The notes under the pieces are model-generated. The model did no database searches. It was not told where the DNA came from and saw only the letters and a program-made list of their open reading frames with translations. A stretch of DNA of 6,117 nt from Clostridiales bacterium (lineage in GTDB: Bacteria; Bacillota; Clostridia; TANB77; CAG-508): assembly GCA_003518755.1 (NCBI GenBank), contig DOYA01000101.1, positions 1 through 6,117 of the forward strand. The letters are read 5' to 3'. Each line of letters begins with the position of its first letter. Within the stretch, counting starts at the first letter, position 1. The position numbers and the translations under genes are program-made. Of the stretch, positions 1 through 5,360 are shown in pieces.

Positions 1-26
1 AAGTAATAAATAATAAGGTAAATTTG

Positions 27-57
27 TAGGGGCGATTTTAATCACCCCTAATTTTTT
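27..57. terminator. Hairpin terminator downstream of purN, probably bidirectional
   Basis: The arms TAGGGGcGAT (27-36) and ATCaCCCCTA (41-50) flank a 4-nt loop. Read on the plus strand the stem has one C.A mismatch but is followed by a T-run at 52-57. Read on the minus strand the mismatch becomes a U.G wobble, giving a continuous 10-bp stem, but only a weak U-tract follows. It begins about 10 nt past the purN stop, so it can end purN transcription and also a plus-strand unit entering from the left. The GTAGGGGCGA-type core resembles small dispersed hairpin repeats found in gut Firmicutes genomes; that resemblance is from memory and not tested. Confidence 0.65.
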
Positions 58-66
58 CTACAGTTT

Positions 67-645
67 TTATATTCTACTGAATTTTAAAGAGAATTTCTTT
101 AATTCATTAACTAATTGAATCTTTTCTACAGCTTGTACTTTGGCAGAAACATCTTCTGCTGTATCAGTAGGAAGAACATCTACTTTAGTCTGTGCAATAA
201 TACTTCCTTTATCATATTCAGAATTTACATAGTGAAGAGTCACACCAGAAATCTTTTCACCTGCTTCAACAACTGCTTTATGTACCTTCATTCCATACAT
301 TCCTTTTCCACCATATTTAGGTAGTAAAGAAGGATGAGTATTAATAATAGTGTATTTATTTAATAATTTAGGACCAATCATTTTTAAATATCCAGCCAAA
401 ACTATTAAATCAATTTTATAGTTAGAAAGAACCTCATATAATTCTTCATCTTGAGATTGGAACTCTTTATTACCAATAATATAAGTATCAATATTATTTT
501 TTTTTGCTCTTTCCAAAGCAAAAGCATCTTTATTATTAGAAACTACTAAATTAATAGTAGCAGATAATTCATTATTATTTATAGCATCTATAATAGCTTG
601 CAAAGTAGAGCCATTACCTGATGCAAATACAACCAAATTTAACAT
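67..645 (-). CDS. purN: Phosphoribosylglycinamide formyltransferase (GAR transformylase)
   Basis: This 192-residue cytosolic enzyme transfers a formyl group from 10-formyl-tetrahydrofolate to GAR to make FGAR in de novo purine synthesis. Visible motifs: N-terminal phosphate-binding loop ASGNGSTLQ (residues 8-16), VVSNN (34-38), LAGYLKMIG (83-91), and the catalytic block with Asn102 and His104 in INTHPSLLP and Asp145 in SEYDKGSIIAQ. The loop after HPSLLP (KYGGKGMYG, then VH) is the longer form, unlike the PxxPG type of E. coli. Length is normal for the family. I choose ATG at 645 because GAGGTGA (657-651) lies 5 nt upstream and the protein starts directly with the conserved strand MLNLVVFASG. 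A longer frame from 705 is wrong, because its first 20 codons overlap the -35/-10 promoter. The gene stands alone here, not in a pur operon. It is on the opposite strand to everything else and contains no CGG codon. Confidence 0.95.
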   Translation of the reverse strand: MLNLVVFASGNGSTLQAIIDAINNNELSATINLVVSNNKDAFALERAKKNNIDTYIIGNKEFQSQDEELYEVLSNYKIDLIVLAGYLKMIGPKLLNKYTIINTHPSLLPKYGGKGMYGMKVHKAVVEAGEKISGVTLHYVNSEYDKGSIIAQTKVDVLPTDTAEDVSAKVQAVEKIQLVNELKKFSLKFSRI

Positions 646-650
646 AACTT

Positions 651-657
651 TCACCTC
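651..657 (-). promoter_or_regulatory. purN ribosome binding site (decides the start)
   Basis: GAGGTGA on the minus strand ends 5 nt before the ATG at 645. With transcription expected to begin near 657-659, this SD lies at the very 5' end of the mRNA, so the leader is only about 12-14 nt. Confidence 0.8.
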
Positions 658-663
658 ATAAGC

Positions 664-692
664 ATTATATAAAAAACCTCTCCCTCTGTCAA
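664..692 (-). promoter_or_regulatory. Consensus sigma-A type promoter of purN
   Basis: On the minus strand a perfect -35 TTGACA (692-687) is followed by a 17-bp spacer and a perfect -10 TATAAT (669-664). Transcription should start around 657-659. No riboswitch or attenuator fits in the resulting leader, so any purine control would act at the promoter. A single TGTCGAA (710-716, plus strand), identical to the Spo0A-box core, lies about 18 bp upstream of the -35; one 7-mer is weak evidence. Confidence 0.85.
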
Positions 693-734
693 GATAGATT
701 GTCATTTTCTGTCGAATTATGCGATGAAATTTTC

Positions 735-763
735 TTGATATCTCAATATTTTAATGATAGAAT
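735..763 (+). promoter_or_regulatory. Probable sigma-A promoter of the Rpn-like nuclease gene
   Basis: TTGATA (735-740), a 17-bp spacer and TAGAAT (758-763) each match the sigma-A consensus at 5 of 6 positions. Transcription would start near 770, leaving a leader of about 95 nt before the GTG at 867. The leader is AT-rich and I see no strong structure in it. Confidence 0.65.
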
Positions 764-866
764 AATTATGTTAAATTATTTTTTAGAACAATGAAATTTA
801 GTTTAGATTTTTATTCTATCTTTTAGTTTGTAGTATTATTTAAAAAAGAAATATTCAAAGAAAGAA

Positions 867-1454
867 GTGGTGATTATAGTAAAATTATTAGACCCTAAAA
901 ATGACTATGTATTTAAGAGAATTTTTGGGCATACTGGAAATGAAGAAATAACCAAAGGGTTACTTCAATCAATTATTCCAGATAAAATTGACAAAATTGA
1001 ATTAGACTCAAATCCAATAACTGAAAAAGATTTATTAGATGACAAAGTGGGAATACTTGATATTAAGGCAAAATTAAATGATGGAAATGTTAATTGTGAT
1101 ATAGAAATGCAAGTAGTTGACCAAAAAGATATAGAAAAAAGAATTCTATTTTATTGGAGTAAAATGTATATACAGACATTAAGGGTTGGAGAAGATTATG
1201 AGACTTTAAAAAGATGTATAGTAATATTAATAACAGATTATGACTTAGATAAACTAAAAAAAATTCCAGAATATGTAACAAAATGGAAAATAAGAGAAGA
1301 AAAATACTCAAAACTTGTCTTGACAAATGATTTAGAACTATATATAATTTCATTAGAAAAAGCCAAAAATAGCACAAAAAATAAAAAAGAAGAATTATAC
1401 AATTGGTTAAAATTTATAAATAATCCAAAGGAGGTAACTCGGAATGGAAGATGA
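867..1454 (+). CDS. Rpn / PDDEXK_2-family nuclease, N-terminal catalytic part (zero frame)
   Basis: This is the catalytic portion of a PD-(D/E)XK nuclease of the Rpn family, often labelled 'PD-(D/E)XK nuclease family transposase'. Family members cut DNA, and in E. coli Rpn proteins act in recombination-independent DNA breakage and phage defence. It opens with the signature LLDPKNDYVFKRIFG (residues 7-21). The active site appears as Asp65 (GILDIK) and the E-x-Q pair Glu80/Gln82 (DIEMQ). A helical region with YWSKMY follows, then NWLKFINNP near the end. The zero frame ends at TGA 1452-1454, four codons after CGG 1440-1442, which cuts off the usual C-terminal region. That region continues in the +1 frame (1441-1716), giving a combined length of about 283 residues, normal for the family. 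The start is uncertain: GTG at 867 or 870 has only a poor purine-rich SD and no ATG is available. No terminal inverted repeats are seen, so an insertion sequence is not supported. Confidence 0.85.
   Translation: MVIIVKLLDPKNDYVFKRIFGHTGNEEITKGLLQSIIPDKIDKIELDSNPITEKDLLDDKVGILDIKAKLNDGNVNCDIEMQVVDQKDIEKRILFYWSKMYIQTLRVGEDYETLKRCIVILITDYDLDKLKKIPEYVTKWKIREEKYSKLVLTNDLELYIISLEKAKNSTKNKKEELYNWLKFINNPKEVTRNGR
1427..1435 (+). promoter_or_regulatory. Perfect internal Shine-Dalgarno inside the nuclease gene
   Basis: AAAGGAGGT is an exact anti-SD match lying 8 nt before ATG 1444 and just before the CGG break at 1440. It can start the C-terminal frame independently. It could also stimulate +1 frameshifting, as the SD-like element of prfB does: AGGAGG ends 2 nt before the ACU codon preceding CGG. 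It encodes Lys-Glu-Val of the conserved NNPKEV stretch, so part of the match may be coding constraint. Confidence 0.7.
1440..1443 (+). other. +1 frame break, site 1 (CGGA) in the nuclease gene
   Basis: Zero-frame codons read ACT CGG AAT GGA AGA TGA. Skipping one base gives ACT GGA ATG GAA GAT, which joins NNPKEVT to MEDDNINKAKKVL as in full-length family members. The break must lie within about 1420-1446 to keep both flanks. Confidence 0.8.
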
Positions 1455-1716
1455 TAATATAAACAAAGCCAAAAAAGTTCTAGAAACCATAAGTCAAGAT
1501 GAAAGGGAAAGAAGACTAACAGAATTAAGAGAAAAATACAGAATGGATCAACATGCAATAATGTTGGCTGGATATGATAAAGGATTGAAAGAAGGAATAG
1601 AACAAACAAAAAAAAATATGCTTGAAAGATTAATGAAAACAGATTTATCAATAGAACAAATTATGGAAATTACAGGTTTTACTGAGGAAGAAATAGAAAG
1701 AATAAAAAAGCAATAA
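1444..1716 (+). CDS. C-terminal region of the Rpn-like nuclease (+1 frame; possible separate small protein)
   Basis: This 90-residue charged, helical segment matches what normally ends Rpn/PDDEXK_2 proteins: an ISQDERERRLTELREKY helix, MDQHAIMLAGYDKGLKEGIEQ with the typical G-x-x-x-G-rich stretch, and a small helical tail (DLSIEQIMEITGFTEEEIERI). It overlaps the catalytic frame by 11 nt. A stop (1435-1437) lies 3 codons upstream in its own frame, so ATG 1444 is the only free start, and it has a perfect SD. In E. coli, intragenic starts in rpn genes make short C-terminal proteins (RpnS) that neutralise the full-length nuclease, so independent translation here would have a precedent. It may be made by re-initiation, by +1 frameshifting at 1440, or both; the sequence alone does not decide. 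Confidence 0.75.
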   Translation: MEDDNINKAKKVLETISQDERERRLTELREKYRMDQHAIMLAGYDKGLKEGIEQTKKNMLERLMKTDLSIEQIMEITGFTEEEIERIKKQ

Positions 1717-1810
1717 TATAAATACTAAATAAAAAATAATTTAACAAAATATAAAAATGACCAGGTTATAAATCGAGATTTCAAAAAAGACCGATTCAAC
1801 ATTAAAAAAC

Positions 1811-1820
1811 TTATGCATAA
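1811..1820. repeat. 10-bp perfect palindrome next to the terminator
   Basis: TTATGCATAA is its own reverse complement and abuts the left arm of the 1819-1865 hairpin. It could be an operator half-site or simply part of the hairpin base. Palindromes this short and AT-rich arise by chance. Confidence 0.3.
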
Positions 1821-1865
1821 AACTCCCATATTTGCAGATAATAAATGCAAATATGGGAGTTTTTT
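1819..1865 (+). terminator. Strong intrinsic terminator, possibly a leader attenuator of the glucan synthase gene
   Basis: The left arm AACTCCCATATTTGCA (1821-1836) pairs perfectly with 1846-1861, and two more A-T pairs extend the base. The loop is 9 nt (1837-1845) and a run of six T (1860-1865) follows. It lies about 100 nt after the nuclease stop, so it can end that transcript. However, its T-run is only 2 nt before the GAGGG SD of the next gene, leaving no room for a promoter in between. Transcription of the next gene must pass this hairpin. Confidence 0.85.
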
Positions 1866-1867
1866 GT

Positions 1868-1872
1868 GAGGG
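1868..1872 (+). promoter_or_regulatory. Ribosome binding site of the glucan synthase gene
   Basis: GAGGG, 7 nt before ATG 1880. It supports 1880 as the start over a TTG at 1832, which lies inside the terminator stem and has no SD. Confidence 0.7.
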
Positions 1873-1879
1873 AAGATCT

Positions 1880-3298
1880 ATGAGTGGATATAGACAGTTA
1901 TGGGTTGAAGGAGCTCTGCTAAATAAGCAAGAGCTTTATAGTTATTTAGAGAAAACATCAGCAAGTCATGTTATTGGGTCAAAAAGTGATAGAAATACTT
2001 ATCCTATTCCAAGAATGATGGAAAATTATATGGTAATAAAAGAAGTATATAATTTATTAAATGAACATGTGAAAAATAAGGTTCAAATTCATCCCGCTGG
2101 TGAGTGGTTATTAGATAATTTTTATGCGATTGAAGAAGTTGTAAAATCTATAGAAAAAGAGATGACAATAAAAAAATATAAAAAATTTGTAGGAATCTCA
2201 AAAGGAAAATATCAAGGGTTTGCTAGAATATATGTACTTGCTTCACAAATAGTAAATTATACAGAAAATAAAATTAATAGAGAAGTATTAGAAGAAAGCT
2301 TAATAGCATATCAAACAAAGAAAAATCTCAGTATGGATGAAATATGGAATATAGGGATGTTTATGCAAATTGCAATTATTGAAAATATAAGGCAAATAGC
2401 AGAAAATATTTATATATCACAATATGAAAAAATGAAAGTTGAATCAATAATAGAAAGACTAGTAGATAAAAAACCTAGAATTGAAAGAAAATATAATCTG
2501 TTTAAAGGGCCTAAAAATATAAAAATAAAATTGTTTGACATTAAATATCCTTTTGTTGAATATTTATCTTATAAATTAAAAAAGTATGGAAAAAAAACAG
2601 AAAAATATTTAAAAATACTAGAAGAGGAAGTTGAAAAAACAGGGACAACAGTATCAGAAATTACAAAAAGAGAGCATTTTGATATAGCAGTTAATAAAAT
2701 ATTAATTGGTAATGCAATTACTACAATGAAAAAACTTCAAAGAATTAATTTTTTAGAAATATTTGAAAAAATTAATAAAGTTGAGGAAATATTAAAAGCA
2801 GATCCTGCAAAAGTATATGAAAAAACGGATTATAATACAAAAGAGAGCTATAGAAATACTATTAAAGAGATTTCTAAAAAAAGTAAAATATCTGAAATGT
2901 ATATTGCAAAAAAGCTATTAGAACTGGCAAATAATGAATATGACAAAAATGGAAGAAGTAAAAAAGCACATATTGGTTACTATCTTCAAAGACAAAATCA
3001 AAATATATTATTTGAGAAATTACAGTATAAAGAACAAAAAGTAGTATTAAATGAAAATAAAAAAGTAAAATTATATATTAGTTTTATAATAATACTAACT
3101 ACATTGATATCTGGAATTGTAGCTATGTATTATCCACAACAAAGTAATAATATGTGGATAAGAATAATTACTTTTTTAATCATGTTATTACCAGTTTCAG
3201 AATTTGTAATACAGATTTTACAATACATTTTAGGTAAAATTGTTAAACCAAATTTAATACCTAAGCTAGATTTTAATAACCGGAATACCAGAAGATGA
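1880..3298 (+). CDS. Cyclic beta-1,2-glucan synthase, N-terminal segment (frame 1 of 3)
   Basis: This is the first 467 residues of an NdvB/Cgs-family protein, an inner-membrane enzyme that polymerises UDP-glucose into beta-1,2-glucan and cyclises it. Evidence: the N-terminal family motif HPAGEWLLDNFY (His71 on), KGKYQGFARIYVLASQ, a long helical region, then two membrane helices (about 398-418 and 427-452). It ends with PKLDFNN, the stretch that precedes the family's GIPEEx...VVIPT sequence. The zero frame then meets CGG at 3281 and stops at TGA 3296-3298, while the next conserved block continues one base later. ATG 1880 is preferred for its SD and because earlier codons lie in the terminator. 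Codons 11-19 (1912-1935) contain a 9-bp hairpin with one bulge that might slow early translation. No upstream promoter is obvious; expression depends on passing the terminator at 1819-1865. Confidence 0.85.
   Translation: MSGYRQLWVEGALLNKQELYSYLEKTSASHVIGSKSDRNTYPIPRMMENYMVIKEVYNLLNEHVKNKVQIHPAGEWLLDNFYAIEEVVKSIEKEMTIKKYKKFVGISKGKYQGFARIYVLASQIVNYTENKINREVLEESLIAYQTKKNLSMDEIWNIGMFMQIAIIENIRQIAENIYISQYEKMKVESIIERLVDKKPRIERKYNLFKGPKNIKIKLFDIKYPFVEYLSYKLKKYGKKTEKYLKILEEEVEKTGTTVSEITKREHFDIAVNKILIGNAITTMKKLQRINFLEIFEKINKVEEILKADPAKVYEKTDYNTKESYRNTIKEISKKSKISEMYIAKKLLELANNEYDKNGRSKKAHIGYYLQRQNQNILFEKLQYKEQKVVLNENKKVKLYISFIIILTTLISGIVAMYYPQQSNNMWIRIITFLIMLLPVSEFVIQILQYILGKIVKPNLIPKLDFNNRNTRR
3281..3284 (+). 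other. +1 frame break, site 2 (CGGA) in the glucan synthase gene
   Basis: Zero frame: AAT AAC CGG AAT ACC AGA AGA TGA. Skipping one base gives AAC GGA ATA CCA GAA GAT, restoring LDFNN-GIPEDEATFVIIPT, where Gly before Ile-Pro is what I expect for this family. The preceding codon AAC would not re-pair on ACC, and no SD-like sequence or obvious hairpin flanks the site. Confidence 0.85.
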
Positions 3299-5360
3299 AG
3301 CTACTTTTGTTATTATTCCTACAATTGTAGATTCTAAAGAAAAAGTAAAAGAAATGTTTAGAAATTTAGAAAAAGATTATTTAGCAAATAAATCTCAAAA
3401 TCTATATTTTTGCCTGCTTGGAGATTGCAAACAATCAGATAAGGAGATTGAGGAATATGATGTTGATGTATTAAGATGTGGTATAGAAGAAACTGAAAGG
3501 CTAAATAAAAAATATCCAAGTTTTAATTTTCCAATATTTCATTTTATTTATAGAAAACGTAAATGGAATGAAGTTGAACAAGCATATTTAGGTTGGGAAA
3601 GAAAAAGGGGAGCAATAACTGATTTTACAGAGTTTTTGCTTGGTAATTTAAGAGAACATGTGATTCAAGAAAAATTTAATTTAAATACAATTTATGAGAC
3701 TAAAAAAGAAATTCCTAAAATAAAAAATATTATTACATTAGATGCAGATACAGATTTGAGTTTAAATTCAGCTTTTAAATTAGTAGGTACAATGGCACAT
3801 ATTCTAAATAAACCAGAAATTGAAAATGATAGAGTTGTTTCAGGATATGGATTAATTCAACCAAGAGTAGGTGTAAATCTAGATATTACTTATAAAAGTT
3901 TATTTACAAAAATATTTGCCGGATTAGGAGGAATTGACTCATATGTAAACGCAATTTCTGATATTTATCAAGACAATTTTGGAGAAGGTATTTTTACGGG
4001 AAAAGGAATTTTTAATCTAAAATTATATTCAAAAATATTAAAAAATGAGATTCCAGAAAATACTGTTTTAAGCCATGATTTACTCGAAGGAAATTATTTA
4101 AGATGTGGCTTGGCATCAGATATATTAATAATGGATGGGTATCCAACAAAATTTTCAAGCTTTATCACCAGACTTTCAAGATGGATTAGAGGTGATTGGC
4201 AAATAATTAAATGGCTTAAAAATAAAAAGTTAAATTTGCTTTCAAAATATAAAATTTTTGATAATTTAAGAAGAAGTTTACTTGAAATATCTGAAATATT
4301 GGCAATTGTTTATTTTTCTTTAATGAATAAATTCTTTAATAATTCAGAAATACTACCATTAACAAGCATATTTATAATAATGGTATTTCCATATTTTTTA
4401 GAAATACTAAATAATATTATTTTTAAAAGAGAAGGGGAACAAACACAAAAAGCTTTTACTCCAAAATTAGAAGGATATTTAGGAGCAATTTGTAGAGAAA
4501 TAATTACTATAATGGTTCTTCCTTTTAAAGCTTGGATAAGTTTTAAATCAATAGTAAAAACATTATATAGAATGACAATTTCAAAAAAACATTTATTAGA
4601 ATGGATGACTTCTGAAGAAGCAGAAAAAAATTTAACAGATAGTATTCTGAACTATTATAAAATGATGTCATTTAATATAATTTTTGCTGTTACAATAATT
4701 CTTATTTGTAAAAGTCTATTTAGTATAATACTTGCATGTTTTTGGATAATAGCACCAATAATCATGTATAATATAAGTAAAGAAATAAAAGAAACAAAGC
4801 CAAAAGACAAACTAAATAAAGAAGAAATTGTATATATTACAGATGTAGCAAAAAGAACATTTAATTATTTCTATGATAATCTAAATGAAAACAATAATTA
4901 TCTTATTCCAGATAATTACCAAGAAGATAGAAAGAGATTATATGTGGAAAGAACCTCATCTACAAATATAGGACTTTCTTTAATGGCAGTTATTGCTGGT
5001 TATGATTTAAAGTTTATTTGCTTAGAAGAAGCAAATACGATATTAAATAGTATTATTGAAACAATTTGCAAATTAAAAAAATGGAATGGTCATTTATATA
5101 ATTGGTATAATATAAAAACTTTACAGCCACTTATTCCTGAATATATTTCAACTGTTGATAGTGGAAATTTTGTCGGTTATTTATATGTTTTAAAAAGCTT
5201 TTTAGAGGAACAAAAAAATAATGAATTACAAGAATTAATTATGAGAGTCAATAATTTAATTGAAGGTACTGATTTTTCTAAACTATATAGTAATGAACAT
5301 AGATTATTTTCTATTGGATTTAATATTCAAGAACGGAAAACTTACAGATTCATATTATGA
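3282..5360 (+). CDS. Cyclic beta-1,2-glucan synthase, GT84 glycosyltransferase and start of glycoamylase-like domain (frame 2 of 3)
   Basis: This frame carries residues 468-1151 of the joined protein. First comes GIPEDEATFVIIPTIV, then LYFCLLGD and the RKRKWNEVEQAYLGWERKRG block typical of this family. The glycosyltransferase core shows DADTD (Asp621/Asp623, metal and UDP-sugar binding), SHDLLEG (Asp733/Glu736) and RLSRWIRGDWQ, the Q/RxxRW-type motif (Arg764 to Gln774). About five hydrophobic membrane segments follow (roughly 4280-4790). From about residue 980 the glycoamylase-like domain begins, with RTSSTNIGLS and KWNGHLYNWYN...STVDSGNFVGYL. If not joined, the first free ATG is 3354, which has no good SD and would discard conserved residues, so it is unlikely to be a real start. 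The zero frame hits CGG at 5334 and stops at TGA 5358-5360. The intact catalytic motifs argue against a decayed gene. Confidence 0.88.
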   Translation, partial: GIPEDEATFVIIPTIVDSKEKVKEMFRNLEKDYLANKSQNLYFCLLGDCKQSDKEIEEYDVDVLRCGIEETERLNKKYPSFNFPIFHFIYRKRKWNEVEQAYLGWERKRGAITDFTEFLLGNLREHVIQEKFNLNTIYETKKEIPKIKNIITLDADTDLSLNSAFKLVGTMAHILNKPEIENDRVVSGYGLIQPRVGVNLDITYKSLFTKIFAGLGGIDSYVNAISDIYQDNFGEGIFTGKGIFNLKLYSKILKNEIPENTVLSHDLLEGNYLRCGLASDILIMDGYPTKFSSFITRLSRWIRGDWQIIKWLKNKKLNLLSKYKIFDNLRRSLLEISEILAIVYFSLMNKFFNNSEILPLTSIFIIMVFPYFLEILNNIIFKREGEQTQKAFTPKLEGYLGAICREIITIMVLPFKAWISFKSIVKTLYRMTISKKHLLEWMTSEEAEKNLTDSILNYYKMMSFNIIFAVTIILICKSLFSIILACFWIIAPIIMYNISKEIKETKPKDKLNKEEIVYITDVAKRTFNYFYDNLNENNNYLIPDNYQEDRKRLYVERTSSTNIGLSLMAVIAGYDLKFICLEEANTILNSIIETICKLKKWNGHLYNWYNIKTLQPLIPEYISTVDSGNFVGYLYVLKSFLEEQKNNELQELIMRVNNLIEGTDFSKLYSNEHRLFSIGFNIQERKTYRFIL
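5334..5337 (+). other. +1 frame break, site 3 (CGGA) in the glucan synthase gene
   Basis: Zero frame: CAA GAA CGG AAA ACT TAC, then TGA at 5358. Skipping one base gives GAA GGA AAA CTT ACA GAT, joining FSIGFNIQE to GKLTDSYYDLLASEARQ, a conserved run of the glycoamylase-like domain. A 2-nt deletion from an ancestral GAA AAC GGA would give the same frame change, so the ancestral state is not certain. Confidence 0.85.

Noticed and set aside
115..324. Plus-strand open frame opposite purN
   Set aside because: Antisense to a well-conserved enzyme, no SD, composition is a shadow of purN.
761..784. AT-only hairpin AATAATT/AATTATT followed by T-run in the nuclease leader
   Set aside because: A 7-bp stem without any G-C pair is too weak to call a terminator.
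1090..1651. Two minus-strand open frames opposite the nuclease gene (1090-1377 and 1238-1651)
   Set aside because: Rich in Leu/Phe/Tyr as expected for the complement of A-rich coding sequence; antisense to family-matching protein.
867..1716. Insertion sequence carrying a 'transposase'
   Set aside because: No terminal inverted repeats or target duplications seen; the family is a PD-(D/E)XK nuclease and the transposase label is historical.
1741..1772. Possible promoter TTAACA...TATAAA before the glucan synthase
   Set aside because: The spacer is 20 bp, too long for a reliable sigma-A promoter, and any transcript would still meet the terminator at 1819-1865.
1832..1879. Upstream TTG start for the glucan synthase
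   Set aside because: Lies in the terminator stem, lacks an SD, and the added residues are not family-like; ATG 1880 has GAGGG at 7 nt.
1912..1935. Hairpin AGCTCTGCT / AGC-A-AGAGCT early in the glucan synthase coding region
   Set aside because: Has a bulge and lies fully inside conserved coding sequence; could be chance, so noted only within the gene entry.
1437..5336. Classical slippery-site +1 shifting at the P-site codon
   Set aside because: ACT to CTC, AAC to ACC and GAA to AAC do not allow re-pairing. Only site 1 has an SD-like stimulator, and no common downstream structure is visible.
1440..5337. Explaining the breaks by simple codon reassignment (CGG to another amino acid, or TGA as sense)
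   Set aside because: Reassignment does not change frame. Reading through the TGA codons stays in the wrong frame, and conserved sequence continues only at +1.
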